NCBI GenBank assembly: GCA_003427395.1 | Contig: BFEA01000717.1 | Span: 370,328 to 399,242, forward strand | Reading direction: 5' to 3' | DNA length: 28,915 nt | Source: Chara braunii | Lineage: Eukaryota; Streptophyta; Charophyceae; Charales; Characeae | Part shown: positions 1 to 9,727 of the stretch, piece by piece | Numbering within the stretch: position 1 is the stretch's first letter | How the letters are laid out: each line of letters begins with the position of its first letter | Made by a program: the position numbers and the translations under genes | The notes under the pieces: model-generated | What the model saw: only the letters and a program-made list of their open reading frames with translations | The model's database searches: none | Told to the model about the DNA's origin: nothing

Positions 1-160
1 AATCTCCCTACAGCCTACAACCTACGACGACCTACTTACCACTGGCTATCGTGCAGGTCACGGGTTCAACTCCAGGGAACTGTGCAGATACTGTACACAG
101 GTAAGCTGAGGTCAAGGGATCGACCCCTGGAATCTGCATCGGCTACTGCCAAAGGTGAAA
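1..160 (+). repeat. Possible tRNA-derived SINE fragment
   Basis: Two matches to the RNA polymerase III B-box consensus GWTCRANNC lie 54 bp apart on the plus strand, GTTCAACTC at 64-72 and GATCGACCC at 118-126. Each is followed by a CCAGG/CCTGG-like 3' side, as in a T-arm. No convincing A box or folded tRNA body precedes either, so this is not a tRNA gene. A SINE or tRNA-like remnant is an inference; chance matches are possible. Confidence 0.25.
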
Positions 161-169
161 ACTGTTTCA

Positions 170-538
170 CAGGGGAATAGGAACCGGACTGATGCTCCCC
201 AGAATGGAAAAGGAGCCAGAACCATAAGGTTCTGTTTAAAAAAAATAAAAGAACAAAAAAAAAAAGAATTGAATGGTCCGGAATCCACGGCAACCGGCCG
301 GACGTCTGTTTAAAAAAAAAAAAANAANAAAAAAAAAAAAGAATTGAATGGTCCGGAATCCACGGCAACCGGCCGGACGTCTGGACCATGGCCATGGTCC
401 AGACGTCCGGCCGGTTGCCGTGGATTCCGGACCATTCAATTCTTTTTTTTTTTGTTCGTTTATTTTTTTTAAACAGAACCTTATGGTTCTGGCTCCTTTT
501 CCATTCTGGGGAGCATCAGTCCGGTTCCTATTCCCCTG
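170..538. repeat. Large near-perfect inverted repeat (palindrome) with an internal duplication
   Basis: The left arm 170-391 and right arm 392-538 are reverse complements, with no spacer at the centre (a perfect 22-bp palindrome at 381-402). The left arm is about 75 bp longer because the block containing the A-run, gaattgaatggtccggaat and the CCGGCCGGACGTCTG motif occurs twice (to about 308 and to about 385). Two N bases (325, 328) sit in the poly(A) of the extra copy. The arms contain poly(A)/poly(T) runs, so an A-tailed retroelement may be part of the unit. Either a foldback element or an inverted assembly artefact would give this pattern. Confidence 0.9.
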
Positions 539-540
539 GC

Positions 541-1091
541 AAGTCCAAGATAGTACAAAAGTTACTCACTCACGCTCCTCCTCCTTATGGCGCGGAGGCC
601 CAGAAGACTGCATTAATTACTTCCTTGAAGGAGGATGTACCGATCTTCACCCCTGCTTAAGTTAGCCTATTCTAGGCTGTTTTCTCCTTAGAAGCTATGA
701 GTGATAGCTACTTGACTTTGCGAGAACTATCTGGTCTTTTTTCTGTCTGCTCCTCATTGTCAATTGAGCCTAAGGCGTGACTCTGTTTTTCCCGTACGAA
801 GGGAGTGACTGACCTCTTTGCTCTAATTCCGGTTTCCTTTGGAGTGATTTTCTTTGAAAGTAATGTCTGAGGCTAAACCCATGGTTACCAACCGGACGTC
901 CGGATCCCGATCCGGACAGTCCAGTGTCCGGTGTCCGGTTGGACCCTGATTTCACAAAAAAAAAAAAAAAAATTGGGGTTCCCAGGCTGTTTACCTGTGC
1001 CTGGGGTACCCCGGAAAAATAATGCTGATGTTTTTTGAGAACCGGTACCCCAACCGGACAGGCCCTGAAAGAGACCTCTGTGTGATAACAG
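541..1091. other. Unassigned, with a CCGGA-rich patch and an A-tract
   Basis: I see no gene here. A patch at about 892-945 is built from repeated ccgga/gtccgg words, including the perfect palindrome CCGGACGTCCGG near 895. An A-run follows at about 956-972. The same words recur at 1590-1735 and in the arms of the palindrome at 170-538, so all three may derive from one repeat family. Confidence 0.5.
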
Positions 1092-1136
1092 TGGCACATG
1101 AGTTCACTGCTTTGCTCTTATTTGGATGGAATCTTG
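1092..1136 (+). repeat. Direct repeat, left copy, flanking the minisatellite
   Basis: About 45 bp beginning ggcacatgagttcactgc recurs with one or two changes at 1503-1546. The two copies bracket the minisatellite at about 1235-1440. Confidence 0.85.
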
Positions 1137-1234
1137 CGTACATGACTATCTGGACATCTGTGTGATTTTGCAACTCGATTTTCTGTCTATCGCTCTCGCT
1201 CATATTCCTTGCATTTTTGTGATGTGGCAGGAGG

Positions 1235-1440
1235 GTCTGGCCGATGGGAGGGGCGACCAGGGATGGGAGGGCGATGAAGGATGGGAGGGAGATGAAGGAC
1301 GGGAGGGAGATGAAGGATGGGAGGGGCGAGCAGGGATGGGAGGGCACTGAAGGATGGGACGGTGATGAAGGATGGGACGGTGATGAAGGATGGGAGGGAG
1401 ATGAAGGATGGGAGGGGCGAGCAGGGATGGGAGGGCAATG
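1235..1440 (+). repeat. Degenerate G-rich minisatellite of about 15 bp
   Basis: The unit is close to gatgaaggatgggag, with variants such as gggcgagcagggatg, repeated about 13 times. Because the unit is a multiple of three, both strands stay open: the plus strand reads as Gly-Trp-Glu-Gly-Asp-Glu repeats and the minus strand as His-Pro-Ser-Ser-Pro-Ser repeats. The open frames come from the repeat and I do not call a gene. The array is strongly strand-asymmetric, with G and A on the plus strand. Confidence 0.9.
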
Positions 1441-1502
1441 ACGCCAGACAGATATGAGTGACATTGGATACTATGCTGGTGGGGCCTGAGGGCGATGACA
1501 TT

Positions 1503-1546
1503 GGCACACGAGTTCACTGCTTTGCTCTTATTTGGATGGAATCTTG
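1503..1546 (+). repeat. Direct repeat, right copy, flanking the minisatellite
   Basis: This is the partner of 1092-1136 and shares the run through tttggatggaatcttg. The similarity stops within a few bases on either side. Confidence 0.85.
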
Positions 1547-1589
1547 GTGCATTTGAGCTCTGTGCTTGCACTGCTTGCCATTGCTTGGT

Positions 1590-1735
1590 GTTTAACCGGA
1601 CACCGACTCAGCAAACCGGACTGTCCGGTTCCGGATGTCTGGATGTCGGGTAACCGGACGTCCCGTTTGATCCAGACACGGGTCTGGTGTCCGTGTCCGT
1701 GTCCGTGTCCGGTTGTCCGGGTCCGGGGCAACCAT
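1590..1735. repeat. CCGGA/GTCCGG-rich patch with a short (TGTCCG)n run
   Basis: This is a dense cluster of ccgga and gtccgg words in both orientations, ending in about four tandem tgtccg hexamers at about 1689-1713. It resembles the patch at 892-945. No coding signal is seen. Confidence 0.6.
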
Positions 1736-2293
1736 GCTAAAACCCTAAACCCTGGATTACTGGTGGCGCGTTGACCGAGTCGGAGTAACGTCTGGAACTA
1801 TCGTCTGAATGTAACCTTGAGAGTAGCATCTGAAGCGAAGAACTCTAAACCCTGGAGATGTGGGAGGCAGGTGACCCATTGACTGAGCTATGATCGGGAG
1901 CTTGGACCGTGTATCTTGATGGGGGGTGGTGTGATGGGTAATCGATGTTAGGATTTAGTGTGGTGTGAATGGCGTGGGTGTGTTGGGTTTCCGGTGTGGG
2001 CTTGAGACCTGGAGGATGGGAGGGTATTTCAATTGGTGAGGGTGCGTTCGGGTGATGTTTGCTGATGAGCGGTGGTTGGGGGGGGGGGTGCGGTGGTAGG
2101 TGATTAGGGTGGATTGATAGAACAGTTCATAGAGCGGTATCTGTTCCATTTAGTGCGATGGGGAATAGGTTGTTTGTTATTGTGGGTTGTATCGGAGTGG
2201 TGGGATTTTGGGTATTTGATGTTGGCATAACTAACCAGTCTTGCAAGCGCAGTCTTTCTCTTTCAACTATTCCTAGTTTCCCGTTGCCTACAT
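1736..2293. other. Unassigned; possibly LINE 3' flank
   Basis: I see no gene or clear repeat. The sequence is T/G-rich on the plus strand and adjoins the 3' end of the minus-strand LINE remnant at 2294-4013, so part may be its 3' untranslated region. No poly(T) run, which would mark a LINE tail on this strand, is present. A short ccctaaaccct stretch near 1742 is too short to call telomeric. Confidence 0.4.
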
Positions 2294-4013
2294 TCACAGA
2301 GATGAATTTATTAATGATCTCTTGTTTTTTATCTGGGGCATTTTGTTGGGATTGGAGTTTCGTGTATGTTTTGTTCCATTGTGCTTGAATTCGGTTTCGA
2401 CCGTCTGTTTAATGGCTATGAGGGTGGTTTGAGGGGTATTATTAGACACCTCGAAGGTTGTTGTGCATCTCCTTTTCCAGATAGCCCAGAGGGTCGACTT
2501 TTTGATGAGTGAGAAGAAGAAACGCTCCAAACCTTTGAGGGGTGGGTTTTGATCTACTTCTAGGAATAGGGTGCGAGGGTTAATCGCGATGATTTTATTG
2601 GAGTGTTTGTTCTAGGTTAATTGTATATCGTACCAGAGTTGCTTTGTCTTTGGGCAATCTATGAAGCAGTGATTGAGTGATTCTTCCAGTTGGGTGTTGC
2701 ACACCCTGCACCAGGATGTTTGCTCAGTGTCATTATCTTTCTTTCTTCTTTGCAATAGCCAGAGATTGACAGGTACTGCACGAAATGTTATGAGCCATAG
2801 CAGACTAGCTAGTTTGGGTGGTCTTGTGCCAAAGATAGAGGTCCATGATGGGTTGATGTTGACCGATGTGATGGTATTTTCCTCCTTTTCCCATCTTTTT
2901 CGTATGATTGTGTGTATGGAGGGGGGTTTGTTATGGAGCCTGTAGCCTAACTTGGGTGTGTAGTCAGTGAGTGCATAGCGGCGCTCTCTTGTGGAATCTG
3001 GGCTGGTTCTAGTCCAGGACCATTCAGCTGGATCGATTTCAAGGTGTTTTATTTCTGTTGCGGGTCGGCAGACGCTGACCCGGATTCTTCTGAGGTTTGC
3101 TGAAATGAACGCCCCTTCTGCCCTTGGTTCTTTGCTGATGAAACTAGTTGAGTTTCCTGGTTCCTGTAGGGGATGGATGGAATAGAGTATCCAGTTTTTA
3201 TTCTGTGGCTTGCTGTTTGTGACTCTAAGTATTTATGTGGGTTGTGTTTGTTCTCTGTTCGATGCCCAATCTCTCCACATCCACTTTTTATTAGTCTTCA
3301 ATAACTAACGTCATTCCAAAGGTATGCCTTCGATGATGTGAGTGATGTTGGCCTGCAAATTGTGGCACCCTTTTAGTAAGTACCGCAGGTCCTTTGTTGT
3401 CTTCCAGTTGTTTGTTGGTTCGTTCCAGAGATGTTGCACTTGCCATATGCCTTTCTCTATCCAATGTCCCCATTTGATGTCTGTTTTGGAGAGAGAGAAG
3501 CTGAGGCCATTTTCGTCTTTGATTCATGGATTGCCGAAAAGGGGCTGTCTGAGAACTTCGTTTCTTTTCTTTGGGCCGATTTTATTGTGTGGGAAGATCT
3601 TTCTCCATATGCGGACGAGTTGTTCCCAGAATGATTTTGTGTTTCCTTTCTCTGTTCCCTCGTCTGTGTTGGGAGGGGGGTTGTTCTTGTTCTTTTCTCT
3701 TGGCAAAGGCCATGACTTGTTATAGATCCAATAAAGGCCTGACATGTTTGGGGGGGGATTTATAAGGTGCCAAGTCCTTGATGTGACTTAGGGCTATTGG
3801 TACCCATTGTAGGTTATTTTGTAAGGTGAGTCTGATTATCCATTTAGTCTGGAGGGCCTCAATCTGTCGAGCCGGGTCTATAATTCCTAGCCCTCCTCTA
3901 TCTTTGGATTGCGTGACGATTTGCCATGTGACCTTGTGAATGAAATGTTGTTTATCCGGGCTATAATTCCTAGCCCTCCTCTGTCTTTGGATTGCTTGAC
4001 AATTCTGGACCAT
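2294..4013 (-). pseudogene. LINE (non-LTR retrotransposon) ORF2 C-terminal remnant
   Basis: On the minus strand, 3720-4013 reads as the segment just after the RT domain of plant LINEs, with the signature KDRGGLGIIDPARQ followed by ALQTKWI-type helices. After a frameshift near 3745 the frame continues through a Trp-rich linker to a zf-RVT zinc finger. This carries WCRVC and, about 11 residues on, NHCFIDCP, around 2620-2720. The typical C-terminal tail follows (LWAIWKRRC, about 2440-2490). In-frame stops at 3524-3526, 2612-2614 and near 3310, plus the frameshift, show it is dead. In the family, ORF2 supplies endonuclease and reverse transcriptase for target-primed insertion; neither catalytic core is present here. 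The element is 5'-truncated at about 4013. Confidence 0.85.
3872..3994 (-). repeat. Direct duplication of 40 bp within the LINE
   Basis: The 40-bp block at 3872-3911, which encodes the QSKDRGGLGII signature on the minus strand, recurs at 3956-3994 with two differences. The second copy is preceded by another LINE-like WSRIVK reading, so two LINE copies or a slipped duplication meet here. Confidence 0.75.
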
Positions 4014-4019
4014 TCATAA

Positions 4020-4967
4020 TAACCAGCAATCTGAATCATCTGATGCCCAGAATGGTCTCTTCCCTGATATGGGACCATCATTCTGGACCACTTGCTGCAC
4101 CAGCAGTGTCGTCTCGGCGTTGCCCGAAACCTACTGATGCAGAGAAAACTGTCTGGTATTTGAAAAGTGGAATAAGACCACCAAGCATGCACAACATCAT
4201 ACGAAATGAGAATTCAATTCAAAATGGTCTCCGCAATTACAACCAGCAATCGAATTGTAATGACCTGACCAAACACGAAATAAGACACACAACTGATTTC
4301 TGAGTTTTGCTCATGGACTGAATGCCTTGCTGAGTTTTCTGCTTGTTACTGAGTTCTCTAAGTCTATGTGTGTGCACGCTTGCTGGTCTGCATGTTTGTC
4401 TGAGTGTTTGTCGGCTTGAGTGTATGTGTGACCCGCAAGGGCACTTGTTTGTTCAGTGGGCCCGAAGGGCCGATACTTACCTGTGGCTGTGACATTGAGG
4501 ATTGCAGTGGGGGGAAAACACTCAAGTGGCAGGGACAGAGGCCCACACCACTTGAAGCAGCAGAAAACACTCAAGTAGCGGGTAGGCCGATGCCACACCA
4601 GGTAGAGGTAGATGTGTCGGGTACTCGAGGCCGAGCAGACGAAGACAAAAGTGGCATTTTTAGAGGCCCGTAGTTGTAGGCTAGGTCTAGGCGGGTACCA
4701 GTCCAACCAGTCCGAGTCTAGGGCCTGCATGGGCAATATCAGAGTCTGCAATGATGTTTCCGTCTGGAAGGGAGGAGGTACCAGTTGCTTGGAGGGCACA
4801 CGGCCTAGGAAGTCACTCGCCAAGAGGCAAGCCGACCGCTATATCTCGAGGAGCCAATTGCTCCTCCTCATTGTCGATGTGCACGTTTGGCGACACACTG
4901 GTTGGAGCAGTGCTAGCACTCAGCTGCGCTGCTGGGGAAGGAGCAAGGATACAGAGGAGAAACAAGA
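4020..4967. other. Unassigned
   Basis: No recognisable gene, RNA or repeat is seen. The minus strand has an open stretch at 4311-4823 with no recognisable domain and an unconvincing composition. Words such as accagcaatc and aatggtctc recur around 4020-4260, hinting at old duplicated repeat material. Confidence 0.4.
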
Positions 4968-5100
4968 CCAGGACTGAAAGTGCTCATGCGTTTCCTTGCG
5001 CTTCTTCACATAGATCCTCAGGTCATGAATGGTACCTCCTGCAAACTCAGTGATCAGAACGAAGATTGAAAGTCTTCTTGTCTGGAACCAACTGCACTGA
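4968..5100 (-). pseudogene. Possible protein-kinase exon relic (hinge region, WNK-like)
   Basis: The minus strand at 4968-5066 reads FVLITEFAGGTIHDLR, then YVKKRKE and FQSW. This resembles the beta-5/hinge/alpha-D part of a protein kinase domain, and especially the VTE/ITE-x-x-x-G-T/S-L pattern of WNK kinases. Just upstream the +1 frame reads DKKTFN, also expected there, so a one-base shift near 5066 would be needed to join them. No other kinase subdomain is visible in the window. It could be a captured or decayed exon, or a chance resemblance over about 35 residues. Confidence 0.3.
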
Positions 5101-5360
5101 CATATCGATATTGAAAAGCATCCTTGAGAGCAGATTGAGACTGGTCAAGACTGACTCACTGACTGGAAATGGCTGAATTGTACTCAGGTGCAGAGATGGA
5201 TACTGGGACTCATCTCAATGTCTTTTGATGAATACACTGTCTGATTGATGTTAATCCTTGTGATAGCTGGAAATGACTGAAGATTATTGATAACTCCTCA
5301 GATGACTGAATGTTGCCGATTACCAAGTCACTGAATGTTGACCGCTTGACAACAGAGTAC
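5101..5360. other. Unassigned flank of the LTR
   Basis: Short cagtgactga- and gactgaa-type words recur, but I see no gene or defined element. The LTR at 5361 begins abruptly after agtac. Confidence 0.4.
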
Positions 5361-6671
5361 TGTTACATGCCCAGTTGGGCGATGTACATGTAAACCGAGG
5401 ATCCGCAATGTGATAAAAAGGACTGAATGGACAATGCAGTGCAAGTGGAATCTCAACAAGCAATGTGCATTCCGATACATACAAAATTGTGTTTTATAGC
5501 GCGGTGGAAGATTTAAATACAAGTCCTGACCTGACCGGGACCGACCTCTTTCACGTAGTACAAGATAGTGAAGCAGAATGCTAGAATATTGATGACGAGC
5601 CCAATCAATGTTGCAATGCAGACTAAACATACATCATTCTCACCACAAGGTGTGAAGGGGCCTGGCGCTATACACAGGAAGAGGGCGCCAGGTCTAGACA
5701 TGCGCAAACGAAGAGGAGGGAATCGGGCGAAGAGGAGGGGGGAGATGGGAAAGTCGTCAACCCCAAATCTCGCTACAAGTCCCAAGTAATCCCTCGTCAA
5801 AATGTCTGAAGTCCAATGTCGAGTCTGGATCCACATGTCACTAAGCTCTCTCTCTCTCTCTCATAGTCTGCTGATGCAGTGAAGTCAGATATCAAGAGGG
5901 TGAGAGGGAGATGGTGGACTGAGAAGAGGAAGAAGAAGAACTCTCTCTCTCTCATATGCCTGGTACTAACCTGTGAAGGTGGCGCTGTGCTGCAGGTAAC
6001 TTGAAGACGAAGCTGGAGCGATTGCGCTGCAGGTAAGTCCCTCTGGCCTTCGCCTAATGTCTCTGTCTATGGTACTACTCTAGCTATGGCGCCCAACGCT
6101 GGAGACTACTGCTAACGCTACAAAGCGCCCAGCGCTGAAGACTACTGCTAGCGCTAATACTACTCCTGCAGCGCTCCTCCAGAGTGCTGCTGAAGAATCC
6201 TGAAGACTACCTCCTGCCTCCTGAAGTGCACGTGAAGTGCCTGGGAAGTACCTATGAACTACCTGCCGGCCTGCAGGGCGGGCCTGTCCTATATAGTGCT
6301 GGCCCGTCCGGGAGGCTGCTCTTGCCAATGCCTCAACGTGCCAGACCCTGGGGTTGAAGCTCAAACAAAGGTTGTCTTGAAAATAGGCCAGAAATGGCTT
6401 GAGCTAAAACCCTGGTCTGGTGCCTGAGTTTCGGGGCAGGCCGAACTCATGAGGGCCCAGAAATGGCCCTCAGTTTCAGGCTGAAAACACTCAGGGCCGA
6501 AAAGACCCTGATTTAGCCCGAAACGACACAGGGCTTGTAGGCCCTTGTTTTCAGGCTTTCAGGCTGAAACGACACAGGGTCGTGTAGGCCCTTGTTTTCA
6601 GGCTTTTGGCCTGAAAACGTCACGGGCCTGGGAATGGCCCGTGCAGCCTGTTGCAGGCGCAGCATGTAACA
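5361..6671 (-). repeat. 3' LTR of a chromovirus (LTR copy A)
   Basis: This 1311-bp block starts TGTTACATGC and ends GCATGTAACA, a perfect 10-bp terminal inverted repeat with TG...CA ends. It abuts a polypurine tract on the minus strand (6672-6684) and then a minus-strand pol remnant, so it is the 3' LTR. It is collinear with the solo LTR at 23302-24520, which lacks about 140 bp near the low end. A minus-strand TATA box, TATATAGG, lies at 6288-6295. The U3 side (6450-6640) holds roughly 45-bp repeats with gaaacgacacaggg words. CT microsatellites lie at 5850-5863 and 5941-5954. Confidence 0.88.
6288..6295 (-). promoter_or_regulatory. LTR TATA box, copy A
   Basis: TATATAGG on the minus strand is conserved in position with 24060-24067 of the sister LTR. 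It would separate a U3 of about 375 bp from R-U5. Confidence 0.5.
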
Positions 6672-6684
6672 CCCCCCCCTCCTT
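6672..6684 (-). other. Polypurine tract
   Basis: AAGGAGGGGGGGG on the minus strand ends exactly where LTR A begins (TGTTACATGC). This is the expected plus-strand primer site of an LTR retrotransposon. Confidence 0.8.
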
Positions 6685-6719
6685 ATGAAGTCAAGCCGGG
6701 GCGAGGGCGAAGCTGACGA

Positions 6720-8990
6720 TCTGAAGGTGGAACATGGATGCGGGTGCGACGTGGAGCCGAAGACACCGGTTTGCCTTGCATCTTGCATTCGTAGCGTGTG
6801 AGAATATCCGGAGTTGTTGCTTGGAGTACCACACGGGTTAACCAACGGTCAGCTCAGTGACTGCAGTACACAAAGTGTACCACGTACTCGGTTGGCCTGT
6901 TGCCGTAGCGTCGCTGGGAGATGATGCTGCCGACCTCTTGAAAGCCGTCCATAGAGGGTGGGTCTTGTGACCGTCGTCCGGGAAAATCGCCATGTTCTGC
7001 TGGCGTTTAGAGAGCCAACTTGGAGCAATGAAAGACCGGGTAGACGGGTAAATGGGCGGGCACCTGAATGGTGAATGAAGGTCCTTCGGGTGCATCCCTA
7101 GTGGGTGCAACGATCGGCCAATGTCCCATCCATTCCGGGAGTAGCTTGTGAGAGATATCTTGTTCAAGATTGAATTCCGCGGCGGAAACCCAAACGAGAT
7201 CGTCGACGCGGAATGGGCAAGGATGACGCTGGCGATTGGCTTGTTGGCTCATGCGTTGCTGTGTCTTGGCCATCTGGTTGCATGCCTTGACAAGTAGCTC
7301 TTGCATCCGTCACGAGAAAAAAAAATGGTCGTCGCTCTCGGCCGTTCGTGGAATGATTGTGTCCAACGGAGAAGTGACCGGCGAGCCGTGCTCGAACTTG
7401 AAGGGCGACATCCCGACAGCCAGGTGTATGGACTAGTTGTATGCCAACTCGACATCGGGCAGCTGCTCAACCCAATCCTTTTGGTCGGGACGGATGAGAA
7501 TGCGAAGGAGAACCTGTGCGGTCTGATGCGCCCTCCCGTTTGGCCATCGGTTTGGGGGTGGCGAGATGAACTTGGCTTGAGAGATGAGCCCCATCGTTTG
7601 ATGAGCGCCAACCAAAAATCAGACATGAACCGAGTGTTGTGGTCGCAGACGATTTCCTTCGGGTAACCCTTGGTTCGAATCCAACCGGCGTAAAGAACTT
7701 CGGCAAACTTTGGCGCCTTGGCATGACAGCGGCAAGGCAAAAACGTGGCAAACTTGGTGAGTCGGTCGACCACCGTGAGAATCCCATCCACTATGGTCTT
7801 GTGCTTGGGGAACGGGCGGGTAATGTCCATGGCAATCGCTTCCCTTCACCGCAAGGGGACCGGTAATGGTCGCAACTCGCCGTACGGATGATGATTGCGG
7901 GATTTGCAACGTTGGCAAACCTCGCATGACTCGCAATAGCGTGTGACGTCGTCGAGAAGACCGGGCCACCAAAAGCGCTCGTGTAGTCGGCCAATCGTAC
8001 GATTGACTCCAAAGTGTCCGATGGCGGGAGCATCGTGGAACTCGCCAAGAAGCCATGTGCGCAAGTGTAAATCTCGTGGCACACAAAGAAGATCCTTCCC
8101 TCGCGAGTGGACGAGCAAGTACCCCTCTTGGATCCGATAGTGCGATGGCGCCGGATTAGGAGAGGAGCAATTTGCGTACTTGTCACAAAACTCGGGGTCG
8201 ACTTGGTAGCCGCGGAGGAAGTTGTCCCGCAAGTCGTCGTTATTCTCAAAAGTTGAGTAGACTGTGGTACAGTGGTCTGAACGCCGTGAAAGAGCATCCG
8301 CAAAACAGTTTGACTTGCCCGGAATGTGGTCGGAAAAAGTCAAACTCGTCGATGAAGGCCATCCAACGGGCAATGCTGCTATTGACCGTGTCTTGGGTCT
8401 TGTAGAAGACCAATGGAATGTTATCCGTTACCCATCAGAACTGTCGTCGACTGAGAAGAAAATGCCACCAGCGCTTGAGCGCATGTACGAACGCCAATAA
8501 TTCCTTCTTCCGTGCGTCGTCAATCGAGTGCACGGCGGGCACTTTCTTGCTAAAGTACTCGATCGGGTGCCAGTCCACACCGTCATGTTGCTCGAGGACG
8601 GCACAAATGCCATAGCCGGACGCATCAGTAGTGACACGTGTCGGCAAAAGCGGGTCGTAGATGCGCAACACGTCCGCGGATAGCAATGCGGCTTTGAGAG
8701 CCAAAATGGAAGTCCGTCCATTGTCGTTGTGCCTTGAGCTTGTGGTAGTCGATGCACAAGCGAAGATCCTGGTTCTTCTTCCGTACGAAGAGAACTGGCG
8801 CACCGTATGGTGAGCTACTAGGGCGGATCCAGCCCTTGTCCAAAAGATCGTTGAGTTGAGCGCGGAGAACCACGAGCTCTTCCTCGCTCATGCGATAGAT
8901 GCATCCTTTCGACGACATGGTGTCAGGCGGCTTCACTCTTATGTCGCCCTTTACTTCCTCGATAAGGACTCTTGGCAAGGGGCCGACTCA
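6720..8990 (-). pseudogene. Truncated Ty3/gypsy (chromovirus) pol: partial RT, RNase H, integrase, chromodomain
   Basis: The minus strand, from high to low coordinates, holds: the RT N-terminus (about 8770-8960: YRMSEEEL, GWIRPSSSPYGAP, LCIDY); RNase H (about 8435-8700: TTDASGYG, ARKKELLAF); the integrase HHCC zinc domain (about 7900-8060: H-x6-H, CESCEVC); the integrase core (7249-7830: first Asp in MDIT, second in VCDHNTRF); the post-integrase segment (7010-7300: RVDDLVWV, VYPVFHCSKL); and a degraded chromodomain (about 6760-6960). The RT jumps from LCIDYHKLKA to the RNase H connection near 8719-8746, so the catalytic YxDD palm is absent. A one-base loss near 7536 hits the catalytic Glu codon of integrase. 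Gag, protease and the 5' LTR are missing beyond about 8990. This copy is inactive. Confidence 0.9.
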
Positions 8991-9239
8991 CTTACTTTAC
9001 CGGCAGGGACCGCTACCGGGATCCAGGAGTTACACCAACAGAACAACACCACCGGTATCGGTCGCGACATCTGGAAAGAATGGAACCATGGACATAGGAG
9101 CGGGCATCCTTGCCTGGGCAAATATGGGCATAAGCCGCGGACGGGCATGGAAAGACCGCCGCAACATGAAGACTGCCAAGGCCTCGGGGCAAAGGGCACT
9201 ACCGTGAAGGACCAGAGTTGTGCCAAGGGTCGGCGAAAA
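8991..9239. other. Junction between the truncated chromovirus and the tandem arrays
   Basis: Pol similarity ends near 8960-8990 and the GC-rich repeat units begin at about 9240. The stretch between shows no recognisable protein or 5' LTR. It may be a diverged partial unit of the array that follows. Confidence 0.4.
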
Positions 9240-9719
9240 GCCAGAAAGGAAAGGGCATCAGGCCCTTGACGCAAGCTTCGGACATCTCAGGGCGGTGGAA
9301 GTCTCCGAAATTACCACGAGTGACCAAATTTTGGGAACACCTTGCGTTGGTGGCGATGGAGACCGGCCTTTTAGGCGGGCTTGGCGTCAAGGAAAAAAGG
9401 GTCCCGGCCCAAGGCTTGGAAATGGGCCTTATGGCCTAGAATTTCGGGGCGGGCCCGCAAGATTTTTTTCCAAAGGTCTAGAGTCACCTGTGAGTGGGGA
9501 CCACCTAGGGCGAAATAGGCTCGGGACAGGTTCGGGGAGAGCGGCGGTACCAGGGCGCTGCAAAAGGCCTGGTTCCTGACAAAAAGGCCCTCCTCGCTCA
9601 AAACTCTTAGAGGGCCCAAACAGGCATGGGCACAGGCCCGGTACCGGGGCGCTGCAACTTGTTGGCAGCCCCGGAGCACACGAGAGTTGGGGCACACTTC
9701 GGAAAAGGGCCCGACAAAG

Positions 9720-9727
9720 CATAAAAG
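9720..9727 (+). promoter_or_regulatory. TATA-like box in tandem unit 1
   Basis: cataaaag lies about 60-70 bp before the end of the unit, with the same flanks as the tataaaag of unit 2. No transcript evidence is available. Confidence 0.3.

Noticed and set aside
1738-1752. ccctaaaccct, plant telomere-like
   Set aside because: Fewer than two full units; chance or a telo-box at most.
2062-2090. ctgatgag, hammerhead ribozyme core word
   Set aside because: No GAAA box or stem II follows; a G-run does.
4115-4140. cgaaac close to ctgatg, permuted hammerhead words
   Set aside because: There is no room for stems or a cleavage triplet between them.
4311-4823. 170-codon open frame on the minus strand
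   Set aside because: No recognisable domain, odd low-order composition and no splice context; it looks like a chance opening.
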